Assembly: GCF_946221145.1 (NCBI RefSeq)
Contig: NZ_CAMIOH010000194.1
Span: 1 to 6,068, forward strand
Reading direction: 5' to 3'
Length of the DNA: 6,068 nucleotides
From: an uncultured Paracoccus sp.
GTDB taxonomy: Bacteria; Pseudomonadota; Alphaproteobacteria; Rhodobacterales; Rhodobacteraceae
The notes under the pieces were generated by a model. That model had not been told where the DNA came from, ran no database searches, and saw nothing but the letters and a program-made list of their open reading frames with translations. Both the position numbers and the translations under genes were made by a program. Shown here in pieces: positions 1 through 5,919 of the stretch (the stretch's first letter is position 1; the number at the start of each line of letters is the position of its first letter).

Positions 1-418
1 GCCACAGTTCCATCTCTGCCGTCGAAAGATGGGAGGTCACGCTTTCGATATTCGGGCGCTTGGCTTCCTCGGCATAGAATTCGACGAAGCTGGCGGCATA
101 GTCGATTTCGCCCCGCGATTCCGACAGGGGCTTGCCCTGTTCGGCGGTCATGATCCGGGCCAGATCCTCGCGCGCCTCGCGGATCAGGTGGAACCAGCGG
201 TGCAGAACGGCGGCGCGTTCCTGCGGCAGGGCGGCGGCCCAGCCGGGAAAGGCGGCATCTGCGGCATCGACGGCGGCGCGGGCGCCCGCCGCGTCCAGTT
301 TCGCCACCTGCGCGACGGTCTTGCCGGTGGCGGGGTCGGTGACGGCAAAGCGCGCACCGCCAACCCAGTTGCCGTTCACGAACGCGTCGGGGCACATCAG
401 GCTGTTGTCGGAAATCAT
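1..418 (-). CDS. doeC: Aldehyde dehydrogenase of the succinate/aspartate-semialdehyde type, N-terminal 139 residues (3' end outside window)
   Basis: In ectoine breakdown this NAD(P)-dependent cytosolic enzyme oxidises L-aspartate beta-semialdehyde to L-aspartate, the last step of the route. Translating from the ATG at 418 gives an open frame to the window edge. Residues 14-19 (FVNGNW), 27-31 (TDPAT), a WF-x-L-I helix near 75-79, EQGKPL near 94-99 and the stretch GEIDYAASFVEFYAEEAKR near 104-122 follow the N-terminus of GabD-type succinate-semialdehyde dehydrogenases closely. The catalytic Glu and Cys lie in the missing part, so activity cannot be judged. The start codon overlaps the doeB stop by four bases (ATGA), with an AAGGTGG Shine-Dalgarno four bases upstream, so translation is probably coupled to doeB. 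The family is certain. The aspartate-semialdehyde role is inferred from the operon, and a general GabD activity is the alternative. Confidence 0.88.
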   Translation of the reverse strand, partial: MISDNSLMCPDAFVNGNWVGGARFAVTDPATGKTVAQVAKLDAAGARAAVDAADAAFPGWAAALPQERAAVLHRWFHLIREAREDLARIMTAEQGKPLSESRGEIDYAASFVEFYAEEAKRPNIESVTSHLSTAEMELW

Positions 419-1425
419 TCGTCCACCTTCACGCCGATGACGGCGACGCAATCGCCGGGTTTCACGATGCCGGGGAAATGCCGCGCCATCATCAGCCCGG
501 CGCGGGCGGCGGTGACGGTCACGGGCGGCAGGCCCGTGCGGGTGACGGGAAAGATCCGCGCGACGGGCTGGCCCTGATCCACGGTATCGCCCAGATCGGC
601 CAGGAATTCGATCAGCCCGCCGTCCTCGGCAAAGGTGAAGCAATCCGCATCGGGCATGTCCAGCCATTGCGTCGGCTGGTCGTCCACCTGCCCCCGCAGC
701 ACCCCCGCCGCGATCAGCAGGTTGCGCAGCCCGCGCTTGGCGATGCCCGCCGTGCGCGCGGTGGCGGTGCCCCCGCCTCCCAGTTCGGTGGTGACAAAGA
801 CCTTGCCCATCTCCTCGGCGGCGGTGTCGTACATGCCGACCGCGTCGATCTCCAGCATCTTGACGGACCATGGCGCGCCGAAGGCCCGGACCAGATCGAA
901 AGACTGCTGTTCCTGCCGCTTGTCGGGCAGGATATGGGCGGCGCAATAGGGCAGGAAATCCAGCGTCTTGCCGCCGGAATGGAAATCCAGAACGATGTCC
1001 GCCATCGGCAGCAGCACCCGCTGGAAGTAATCGGCGATCTTCTGCGTCACGGTGCCGTCCGGGCGGCCCGGAAAGCTGCGGTTCATGTTGCCCCGGTCGA
1101 TGGGCGAGGTCCGCGTCCCCGCCCCGAAGGCCGGATAGTTCATCGCGGGCACGATGATGATGCGCCCGGTCACGTCGCCCGCCGTGATGTTTGCTGCCAG
1201 ATCGAACAGCGCGATGGGGCCTTCGTATTCGTCGCCGTGGTTGGCGCCGGTCAGCAGCACGGTCGGCCCCTCGCCGCCGACGGCCACGGTGATGGGGGTC
1301 ATGATCGACCCCCAGGCCGCGTCGTCGCGCGAATAGGGCAGGCGCAGAAAGCCGTGATGCACGCCGGGCGCCGAGAAATCGACCGTGGCCGAGATGGGCG
1401 AGGGCGTCAGTTGCATCTGCAACAT
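415..1425 (-). CDS. doeB: N-alpha-acetyl-L-2,4-diaminobutyrate deacetylase (EutE/DoeB), zinc-dependent, 336 aa
   Basis: It removes the acetyl group from N-alpha-acetyl-L-2,4-diaminobutyrate, the product of ectoine hydrolysis, giving L-2,4-diaminobutyrate and acetate in the cytosol. The protein belongs to the succinylglutamate desuccinylase/aspartoacylase branch of the M14 zinc carboxypeptidase fold. The zinc ligands are visible as His63 and Glu66 in GANHGDEYEG and His149 in DFHSGG. RGNMNRSFPG (111-120) matches the substrate-binding Arg-Asn segment of aspartoacylases, and Glu214 in TTELGGGGT is the likely catalytic base. The C-terminal part (about 260-336) looks like the beta-rich domain typical of the family. 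Length is full. The start at 1425 is preferred over Met4 (1416) because GAAGGA lies eight bases before it. The gene begins four bases after the doeA stop and overlaps doeC by four. For the homologous Ruegeria pomeroyi enzyme, a complex with EutD is described (from memory). Confidence 0.94.
   Translation of the reverse strand: MLQMQLTPSPISATVDFSAPGVHHGFLRLPYSRDDAAWGSIMTPITVAVGGEGPTVLLTGANHGDEYEGPIALFDLAANITAGDVTGRIIIVPAMNYPAFGAGTRTSPIDRGNMNRSFPGRPDGTVTQKIADYFQRVLLPMADIVLDFHSGGKTLDFLPYCAAHILPDKRQEQQSFDLVRAFGAPWSVKMLEIDAVGMYDTAAEEMGKVFVTTELGGGGTATARTAGIAKRGLRNLLIAAGVLRGQVDDQPTQWLDMPDADCFTFAEDGGLIEFLADLGDTVDQGQPVARIFPVTRTGLPPVTVTAARAGLMMARHFPGIVKPGDCVAVIGVKVDE
423..429 (-). promoter_or_regulatory. 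Ribosome binding site of doeC inside the doeB 3' end
   Basis: On the minus strand AAGGTGG lies four bases before the doeC ATG at 418. It sits within the last codons of doeB and supports reading the ATGA overlap as the genuine doeC start. Confidence 0.6.
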
Positions 1426-1429
1426 CAGA

Positions 1430-2611
1430 TCAATCCTTCACGAACAGCTTGCGCGGCACGCTTGCCAGCAGTTCCGGCGCGCCCTCGGTGATGGCAATGC
1501 TCTCGGTGATCTCCAGCCCCATTTCGTCCGACCAAAGGCCGGTCATGAAATGGAAGGTCATTCCGGGTTGCAGGACGGTGGTATCGCCCGGCCGCAGCGA
1601 CATGGTGCGTTCGCCCCAGTCGGGCGGATAGCTGACGCCGATGCCGTATCCGGTGCGGCCATCCTTGACGATGCCGTATTTCTTCAGCACGGCATAGAAG
1701 GCGCCCGCGAACTGTTCGCAGGTATTGCCCGCCCGCGCGGCCTCAAGGCCCGCCTCCATCCCTTCCAGCACGGCCTTTTCGCCTTCGGTAAAGACCGTCG
1801 GCGGCTTGCCCAGGAACACGGTGCGCGACAAGGGCGCGTGGTAGCGGTTATAGCAGCCGGCGATTTCGAAGAAGGTGCCTTCGCCCGCGCGCATCGGCCG
1901 GTCGTCCCAGGTCAGATGCGCGGCGGCGGCTTCGCGACCCGAGGGCAGCAGCGGCACGATGGCCGGGTAATCGCCACCGAACCCGTCGGTGCCGCGGATC
2001 CCCGCGTCATAGATTTCCGCCACCAGATCGCATTTGCGCATCCCCGGTTCGATCCTGTCGAAGATGCGCTCGTGCATCTTGGTCACGATGGCACCGGCCT
2101 TGCGCATGTAATCCAGCTCGGTCGGGGATTTCACCGCCCGCTGCCAGTTCACCAGGGAGTTGGTGTCGCTGAAGGTCGCATTGGGCAGGTGCTTTTGCAG
2201 CGCGGCAAAGGCGGCGGCGGTGAACCAGTAATTGTCCATTTCCACGCCGATGCGCTTGCTGCCCCAACCCTTGTCCGTCAGGATCTGCGACAGCAGGTCC
2301 ATCGGGTGCTTCTGGGTGTTCTGGACGTAATCGTCGGGATAGCCGATGACATTCGCCTCGGACAGATAGGCGGTAAAGCGCGCGCCGACCGCATCCATGC
2401 CGCGCCCGAAGAAGATCGGCTCTCCGTGCGGGGGGACCACGACGCATTGATGGACATAGAAGGACCAGCCGTCATAGCCGGTCAGCCAGTTCATGTTCGA
2501 CGGGTCCGAGACGATCAGCAGATCGACGCCCTTCGCCTCCATCGCCTGCCGGGTTTTTGCCAGCCGTTGCGCGTATTCCTCGCGACTGAATTTCAATGCC
2601 ACATCTGTCAT
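1430..2611 (-). CDS. doeA: Ectoine hydrolase (EutD/DoeA), M24 'pita-bread' family, 393 aa
   Basis: It hydrolyses the ring of ectoine to N-alpha-acetyl-L-2,4-diaminobutyrate in the cytosol, the first committed step of ectoine breakdown, and supplies EutE/DoeB. The protein has an N-terminal creatinase-like domain (about 10-160; note GYDGWSFYVHQ at 45-55) and a C-terminal M24 domain (about 165-393). Landmarks are YNRYHAPLSRTVFLG (254-268), GYGIGVSYPPDWGE (321-334) and LQPGMTFHF (347-355). By hand alignment, positions that bind metal in M24 aminopeptidases appear replaced (Glu249, Pro260, Tyr322, Met356, Thr369). This fits the non-peptidase, creatinase/ectoine-hydrolase branch. The frame stays open far upstream, but MTDVALKFS at 2611 is chosen because it matches the usual family length of about 390-400 residues and follows the eutC stop by 11 bases. 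Its Shine-Dalgarno is weak (GAAAG, overlapping that stop). Identification is confident from motifs and the flanking eutE. Confidence 0.94.
   Translation of the reverse strand: MTDVALKFSREEYAQRLAKTRQAMEAKGVDLLIVSDPSNMNWLTGYDGWSFYVHQCVVVPPHGEPIFFGRGMDAVGARFTAYLSEANVIGYPDDYVQNTQKHPMDLLSQILTDKGWGSKRIGVEMDNYWFTAAAFAALQKHLPNATFSDTNSLVNWQRAVKSPTELDYMRKAGAIVTKMHERIFDRIEPGMRKCDLVAEIYDAGIRGTDGFGGDYPAIVPLLPSGREAAAAHLTWDDRPMRAGEGTFFEIAGCYNRYHAPLSRTVFLGKPPTVFTEGEKAVLEGMEAGLEAARAGNTCEQFAGAFYAVLKKYGIVKDGRTGYGIGVSYPPDWGERTMSLRPGDTTVLQPGMTFHFMTGLWSDEMGLEITESIAITEGAPELLASVPRKLFVKD
1434..1439 (-). promoter_or_regulatory. Ribosome binding site of doeB, overlapping the doeA 3' end
   Basis: GAAGGA on the minus strand, eight bases before the ATG at 1425. 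It decides the doeB start in favour of the first Met; the in-frame Met at 1416 would be 17 bases away and lacks its own site. The motif lies in the last codons of doeA. Confidence 0.6.
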
Positions 2612-2622
2612 GGGGGTTGCTT

Positions 2623-3594
2623 TCAAAGGGTGAAGTCGTGGCCTGCCCCGGCCCGGTCCGCGCGGGACAGGGCAAGGGCGGCGATGGCGGTGTCCTGGAT
2701 GCCGGTGCCGGTCAGGTCGGCCAAGGTGATCTGGCGGGGGTCGGTGCGGCCGGGTGCGGTGCCTGCCAGCACCTGCCCCAGTTCGGGGAAATCGCGGTCG
2801 CGCAGTGGCGAATGCGCCAGCTCGCCGATCAGCCGGGTCTGGGACAGGCGGTCGGCGACATAATGGGCCTGCGCCAGCAGGGCGGGGGCCATCTCGGTCT
2901 TGTGGGGGGCGTCTGATCCCATGGCGGTGATATGCGTGCCGGGCGCGGCGTCCTGCAGGATCGGGGTTTCCGATGGCGTGGTGGTGACGATCAGATCGGC
3001 GTTTTCGGTCGCCTGATCGACGGTCGCGGCGGCGGTGACGGGGATTTTCAGCGCCGCCGTCATCTCGGCGGCAAAGCTCTGCGCCCTGGCCGGATCGCGT
3101 GCCCAGACCGCCGCCTGGCTGACGGGCCGCACCAGGGTCAGCGCCTGCAACTGCATCCGCGCCTGCATCCCCGCGCCGAGGATCGCGGCGCGATGGGCAT
3201 CGGGGCGGGCCAAGCCATCGGCGGCAACCGCGCCCGCCGCAGCCGTGCGCACATCCGTCAGCCAGCCGTTGTCCAACAGCAGCGCCTCGACCAATCCGGT
3301 GCGGGCGGACAGCACCACCATCATGCCGTTGGTCGATGGCAGGCCAAGCGCCGGATTGCCGAAGAAACCGGGGCTGATCTTGATGGCGAAATGCGGCAGG
3401 CCGGGGATATGGGCGGTCTTCACATCGACCTCTCCCCGTTGGTCGGGGATGTCCAGGCGCAGGACCGGCGGCATCGCCACGGGTTTGGTGGCAAGCGCCA
3501 CGAAGGCGTCGCGGATGCAGGCCACCGCCCCGGCGTCCAGCGGCATCAGCGCGCGCAGGTCGGTTTCCGTCAGGATCTTGACCGGCGGTCTCAT
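2623..3594 (-). CDS. eutC: EutC, ornithine cyclodeaminase/mu-crystallin family protein of (hydroxy)ectoine utilization, 323 aa
   Basis: This is a cytosolic NAD(P)-dependent enzyme of the ornithine cyclodeaminase/mu-crystallin family, whose members include cyclodeaminases, imine reductases and alanine dehydrogenases. Its exact reaction in hydroxyectoine use is not settled; imine reduction after EutB dehydration is a reasonable inference. Visible signatures are Lys72 in FAIKISPGF and Arg116 in TDVRTAAAGAVAA (likely substrate carboxylate binding). The Rossmann loop is ILGAGMQARMQ (138-148). Asp228 in GSDAPHKTEM lies at about the place of the catalytic Asp of ornithine cyclodeaminase. The family-typical DLTGTGIQDTAIA is at 293-305. 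Length is normal. The start at 3594 has a perfect AGGAGG site and overlaps the eutB stop by four bases (ATGA). Position between eutB and eutD, rather than an arginine/proline locus, supports EutC over a true ornithine cyclodeaminase. Confidence 0.9.
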   Translation of the reverse strand: MRPPVKILTETDLRALMPLDAGAVACIRDAFVALATKPVAMPPVLRLDIPDQRGEVDVKTAHIPGLPHFAIKISPGFFGNPALGLPSTNGMMVVLSARTGLVEALLLDNGWLTDVRTAAAGAVAADGLARPDAHRAAILGAGMQARMQLQALTLVRPVSQAAVWARDPARAQSFAAEMTAALKIPVTAAATVDQATENADLIVTTTPSETPILQDAAPGTHITAMGSDAPHKTEMAPALLAQAHYVADRLSQTRLIGELAHSPLRDRDFPELGQVLAGTAPGRTDPRQITLADLTGTGIQDTAIAALALSRADRAGAGHDFTL

Positions 3595-4541
3595 GCGGCC
3601 TCCTGCATGATGCGGCCGTGCTGGGCGGGGTCGATATTGCCGCCAGACAGGATGGTGACGGTGGGGCCATCAGGGGCGAATTTGCCGGACATGAGCGCGG
3701 CATGGCCGACCGCCGCCGCACCTTCGACCACATGGCCCGCATGGCCCAGATGGCGGATGGCGGCGGCGATCTGGTCTTCGGTCAGCAGGATCACATCGTC
3801 CAGAAGATCGCGGCACAGGGCGAAGGTCACGCGGTTGCCCAAGCCGATGCCGCCGCCCAGACTGTCGGCCAGGGTCGCGACCTCGGCCACCTCGACCGGG
3901 TGCCCGGCGCGCAGGCTGGCGGCCATGGCGGCGCCGTTTTCCATGCTGACCCCGATCACCCGGGTCGCGGGCGAGATCGCCTTGATGGCCACCGCGATCC
4001 CCGCCGCCAGCCCGCAGCCGGACAGCGGCACCAGCACGGCATCGGGCCAATCACCGCTCTGGCCGATCTCCAGCCCGATGGTGCCCTGCCCCGCCACCAC
4101 GTCGGGGTGGTCGAAGGGCGGGATTTCGGTCAGCCCGTCATCGGCGACAAGGCGCGCGACCGTGGCCATGGCGTCGTCCTGGCTGTCGCCGGTAATGCGC
4201 ACCGTCGCGCCCAGATCGCGGATCGCCGCGACCTTGTTTTCCGGCACCAGCCGCGACAGGCAGACCGTCGCCGGGATGCCGCACGCGCGGGCCGCATGGG
4301 CGACCGCACGGCCGTGATTGCCGGTCGAAGCCGTCACCACGCCCCGCACATCGCCGGGCAGCGACAGGATCGCATTCGTCGCGCCGCGCAGCTTGAAGGC
4401 GCCGGTCGGCTGGCGGTATTCGCATTTCATCAGGATCGGCTGGCCCAGCCGTTCGCTCAGCAAATCGTCGCGCAGCAGCGGCGTGTCCGCGACACGGCCC
4501 CGGAGGCGCAGGCTGGCCGCGCGGATGGCATCGGGGGTCAT
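3591..4541 (-). CDS. eutB: EutB, PLP-dependent threonine dehydratase-like enzyme of hydroxyectoine utilization, 316 aa
   Basis: This is a cytosolic fold-type II PLP enzyme related to threonine/serine dehydratases and serine racemases. Such enzymes eliminate water from beta-hydroxy amino acids. In this locus the presumed substrate is a hydroxylated intermediate from 5-hydroxyectoine, but this is inferred. Visible features are Lys50 in GAFKLRGA (Schiff-base lysine), STGNHGRA (72-79; the loop contacting the substrate carboxylate) and the glycine-rich phosphate loop SGCGLAAG (174-181). The last carries Cys176 where many relatives have Gly. SGGNID (299-304) supplies the Ser contacting the pyridine nitrogen. 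There is no C-terminal ACT regulatory domain, unlike biosynthetic threonine deaminase IlvA, so allosteric isoleucine control is unlikely. The frame is open further upstream, but MTPDAIRAAS at 4541 is chosen from family length, the ATGA overlap with the eutA stop and a GATGAGG site five bases before it. The eutA/eutC neighbours distinguish it from a plain threonine dehydratase. Confidence 0.91.
   Translation of the reverse strand: MTPDAIRAASLRLRGRVADTPLLRDDLLSERLGQPILMKCEYRQPTGAFKLRGATNAILSLPGDVRGVVTASTGNHGRAVAHAARACGIPATVCLSRLVPENKVAAIRDLGATVRITGDSQDDAMATVARLVADDGLTEIPPFDHPDVVAGQGTIGLEIGQSGDWPDAVLVPLSGCGLAAGIAVAIKAISPATRVIGVSMENGAAMAASLRAGHPVEVAEVATLADSLGGGIGLGNRVTFALCRDLLDDVILLTEDQIAAAIRHLGHAGHVVEGAAAVGHAALMSGKFAPDGPTVTILSGGNIDPAQHGRIMQEAA
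3599..3604 (-). promoter_or_regulatory. Ribosome binding site of eutC (consensus AGGAGG)
   Basis: A full AGGAGG on the minus strand, four bases before the eutC ATG at 3594 and inside the last eutB codons. It is the strongest Shine-Dalgarno in the window and fixes the start. Confidence 0.7.
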
Positions 4542-5263
4542 GGCAGCCTCATCAACTGGCCGGGACCAACCGGCGCGGTCACGCCGCAGGCGCGGGCGGC
4601 GGCCCACAGCGTCGCCGAGTTGGCCGAGACGACCGGGACGCCCACCGCATCCTCGATCCGGTCGATGATCGCGGCGGCGCGGACGGCGGTGCAGGCGATG
4701 AACAGCGCCTGGCTGCCGGGGGCCACGGCATCGCGCGCAGCCTCGATGATGCTGGCATGGCTGATCCGGGCCATGTCGCGGTCGTCCGTCAGGCCAAGGC
4801 AGGAGACATGCGCCAGCGTGAAGGCGGCGGCAAAGCAGCTGGCCATCGGCCGGGTCGTCTGCGCGTCATAGGGCGTCAGCAGCGTGATCCGTTCCGCCCC
4901 CACCGCCCGCAGCGCCGCGAACCCGGCCGAGATCGGGGTGATCGCCGCAGTCCCCGGCTTGCCCGCCGTGATGGCATCGCGCACCCGGTCGTCACCGATC
5001 ACCACGCTGGCCGATGTGCAGGAATAGACCACCGCATCCAGGGACTCATCCGGCAGGATCAGCGCGGCGGCCCGGGTCACATCGCCCGCCATTGCTGCCA
5101 GCGTGTCGGGCGTCACCGGATTGGCGAAGGGGATCCGGGTCGCATAGACACCTACCCCATGCGGCGGAAGGGCGGCGAAATCGACCTCGGTCGTGTGGTC
5201 GGTGGCCAGCGTCACCAGACCCACGCGATGCGGCAGGGGGCGGTCGTCCAGAACCACGCTCAT
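4538..5263 (-). CDS. eutA: EutA, Asp/Glu racemase superfamily protein (maleate isomerase/arylmalonate decarboxylase-like), 241 aa
   Basis: This is a cytosolic cofactor-independent enzyme of the Asp/Glu/hydantoin racemase superfamily, closest in layout to maleate cis-trans isomerase and arylmalonate decarboxylase. In ectoine loci it is EutA, thought to act with EutB and EutC on hydroxyectoine or its derivatives; the reaction is not known to me. The two-domain pattern is visible: Cys82 in VVYSCTSASVVIGD and Cys191 in LFIACTAVRAA occupy the paired active-site positions of two-base racemases. ITPISAGFAAL (108-118) followed by ERITLLTPYDAQTT (124-137) is typical of the family. Keeping both cysteines argues for racemase or isomerase chemistry over decarboxylation, since arylmalonate decarboxylase keeps only the second. 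The frame is open far upstream through ehuD, but MSVVLDD at 5263 overlaps the ehuD stop by four bases (ATGA) and gives the normal length of about 240 residues. Its Shine-Dalgarno is poor (GGGTGGG), so coupling to ehuD is likely. Confidence 0.88.
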   Translation of the reverse strand: MSVVLDDRPLPHRVGLVTLATDHTTEVDFAALPPHGVGVYATRIPFANPVTPDTLAAMAGDVTRAAALILPDESLDAVVYSCTSASVVIGDDRVRDAITAGKPGTAAITPISAGFAALRAVGAERITLLTPYDAQTTRPMASCFAAAFTLAHVSCLGLTDDRDMARISHASIIEAARDAVAPGSQALFIACTAVRAAAIIDRIEDAVGVPVVSANSATLWAAARACGVTAPVGPGQLMRLP

Positions 5264-5919
5264 TTGCCCACCCGCCCATAGCGGCGTTCCAGCCAGCGAA
5301 GCCCGATGACCGAGATCACGCTGACGATCAGGAACATCACGCCGACCAGCGTCATCGGCTCGACATAGCGATACGAGGAATTGGCGACGGATCGCGCCTG
5401 GTTCATCAGCTCCAGCACGGTGATCGCCGACAGCAGGGGCGTTTCCTTGAACATCGCCAGCAGGTAATTCGCCATGGCCGGGATCATCGGCGGCACGGCC
5501 TGCGGCAGGATCACATGCACCCAGGTCTGGCGGGCGTTCAGGTTGGTGGCCTTCGCGGCCTCCCACTGGCCGCGCGACACGGATTCGATGCCGCCGCGAT
5601 ACACCTCGGACGCATAGGTGGCGTAGTGCAGGCCCATGCCGATGACGCCTGCGGTCAGCGCCGGCAGGCGGATGCCAAGGTCGGGCAGGACATAGAAGAT
5701 GAAATACAGCTGCACCAGCAGCGGCGTGCCCCGGATGAACTCCACGACCAGGCCGGTGGTGCGCGACACGACCCGGTTCCGCGACCGGCGCAGGATCGCA
5801 AAGACCAGCCCCAGCACGGCGGCGACCACCGCACCCAGGGCCGTCGCGATCAGCGTGATCTTGAACCCCGCCAGAAGCTGCGGCAGGATCGACCAGGCGA
5901 AATTCCAATCCCACTCCAT
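5260..5919 (-). CDS. ehuD: Ectoine/hydroxyectoine ABC transporter permease EhuD, 219 aa
   Basis: This is an inner-membrane subunit of a polar-amino-acid (HisM/GlnP-type) ABC importer. In ectoine loci EhuD pairs with EhuC, the binding protein EhuB and the ATPase EhuA to import ectoine and 5-hydroxyectoine. Hydrophobic segments lie at about 19-43, 57-78, 86-104, roughly 140-158 and 189-209, as expected for the five-helix permeases of this family. RGTPLLVQL (63-71) is a family hallmark. The cytoplasmic EAA loop that docks the ATPase spans about 105-141 and ends in ILPQAVPPM. Length is normal. The ATG at 5919 shares one base with the ehuC stop (TGATG), and the gene overlaps eutA by four bases. 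Substrate specificity cannot be read from the permease; it is assigned from the adjacent eut genes. A generic amino-acid permease recruited to this operon is the alternative. Confidence 0.9.
   Translation of the reverse strand: MEWDWNFAWSILPQLLAGFKITLIATALGAVVAAVLGLVFAILRRSRNRVVSRTTGLVVEFIRGTPLLVQLYFIFYVLPDLGIRLPALTAGVIGMGLHYATYASEVYRGGIESVSRGQWEAAKATNLNARQTWVHVILPQAVPPMIPAMANYLLAMFKETPLLSAITVLELMNQARSVANSSYRYVEPMTLVGVMFLIVSVISVIGLRWLERRYGRVGK

Noticed and set aside
478..1491. A 337-codon open frame on the plus strand
   Set aside because: Antisense shadow of doeB; composition is driven by GC content.
1385..2863. A 492-codon open frame on the plus strand
   Set aside because: It lies antisense to doeA, the doeB start and part of eutC. 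GC-rich DNA with strong third-position bias routinely leaves such shadow frames open. Its translation is low-complexity Arg/Gly/His-rich with no domain I recognise, while the minus strand encodes clear enzyme motifs.
2612..3742. Upstream extension of the doeA frame, giving a 770-residue product
   Set aside because: The extra N-terminus is translated out of frame through eutC, is Pro/Arg/Gly-rich and matches no family. The family length and start at 2611 fit ectoine hydrolase.
2932..4317. A 461-codon open frame on the plus strand
   Set aside because: It is antisense to eutC and eutB, with biased composition, no recognisable motif and no reason to override the well-conserved minus-strand genes.
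3591..4541. Catabolic or biosynthetic threonine dehydratase (IlvA/TdcB)
   Set aside because: There is no ACT domain, and the gene sits between eutA and eutC in an ectoine operon, so EutB is the better assignment even though the fold is shared.
3618..4871. A 417-codon open frame on the plus strand
   Set aside because: Antisense shadow of eutB and eutA; His/Gln/Arg/Gly-rich translation without domain signals.
5264..5914. Upstream extension of the eutA frame through ehuD, a possible fusion of 458 residues
   Set aside because: The extension is an out-of-frame shadow of ehuD. The ATGA start at 5263 gives a normal EutA length.
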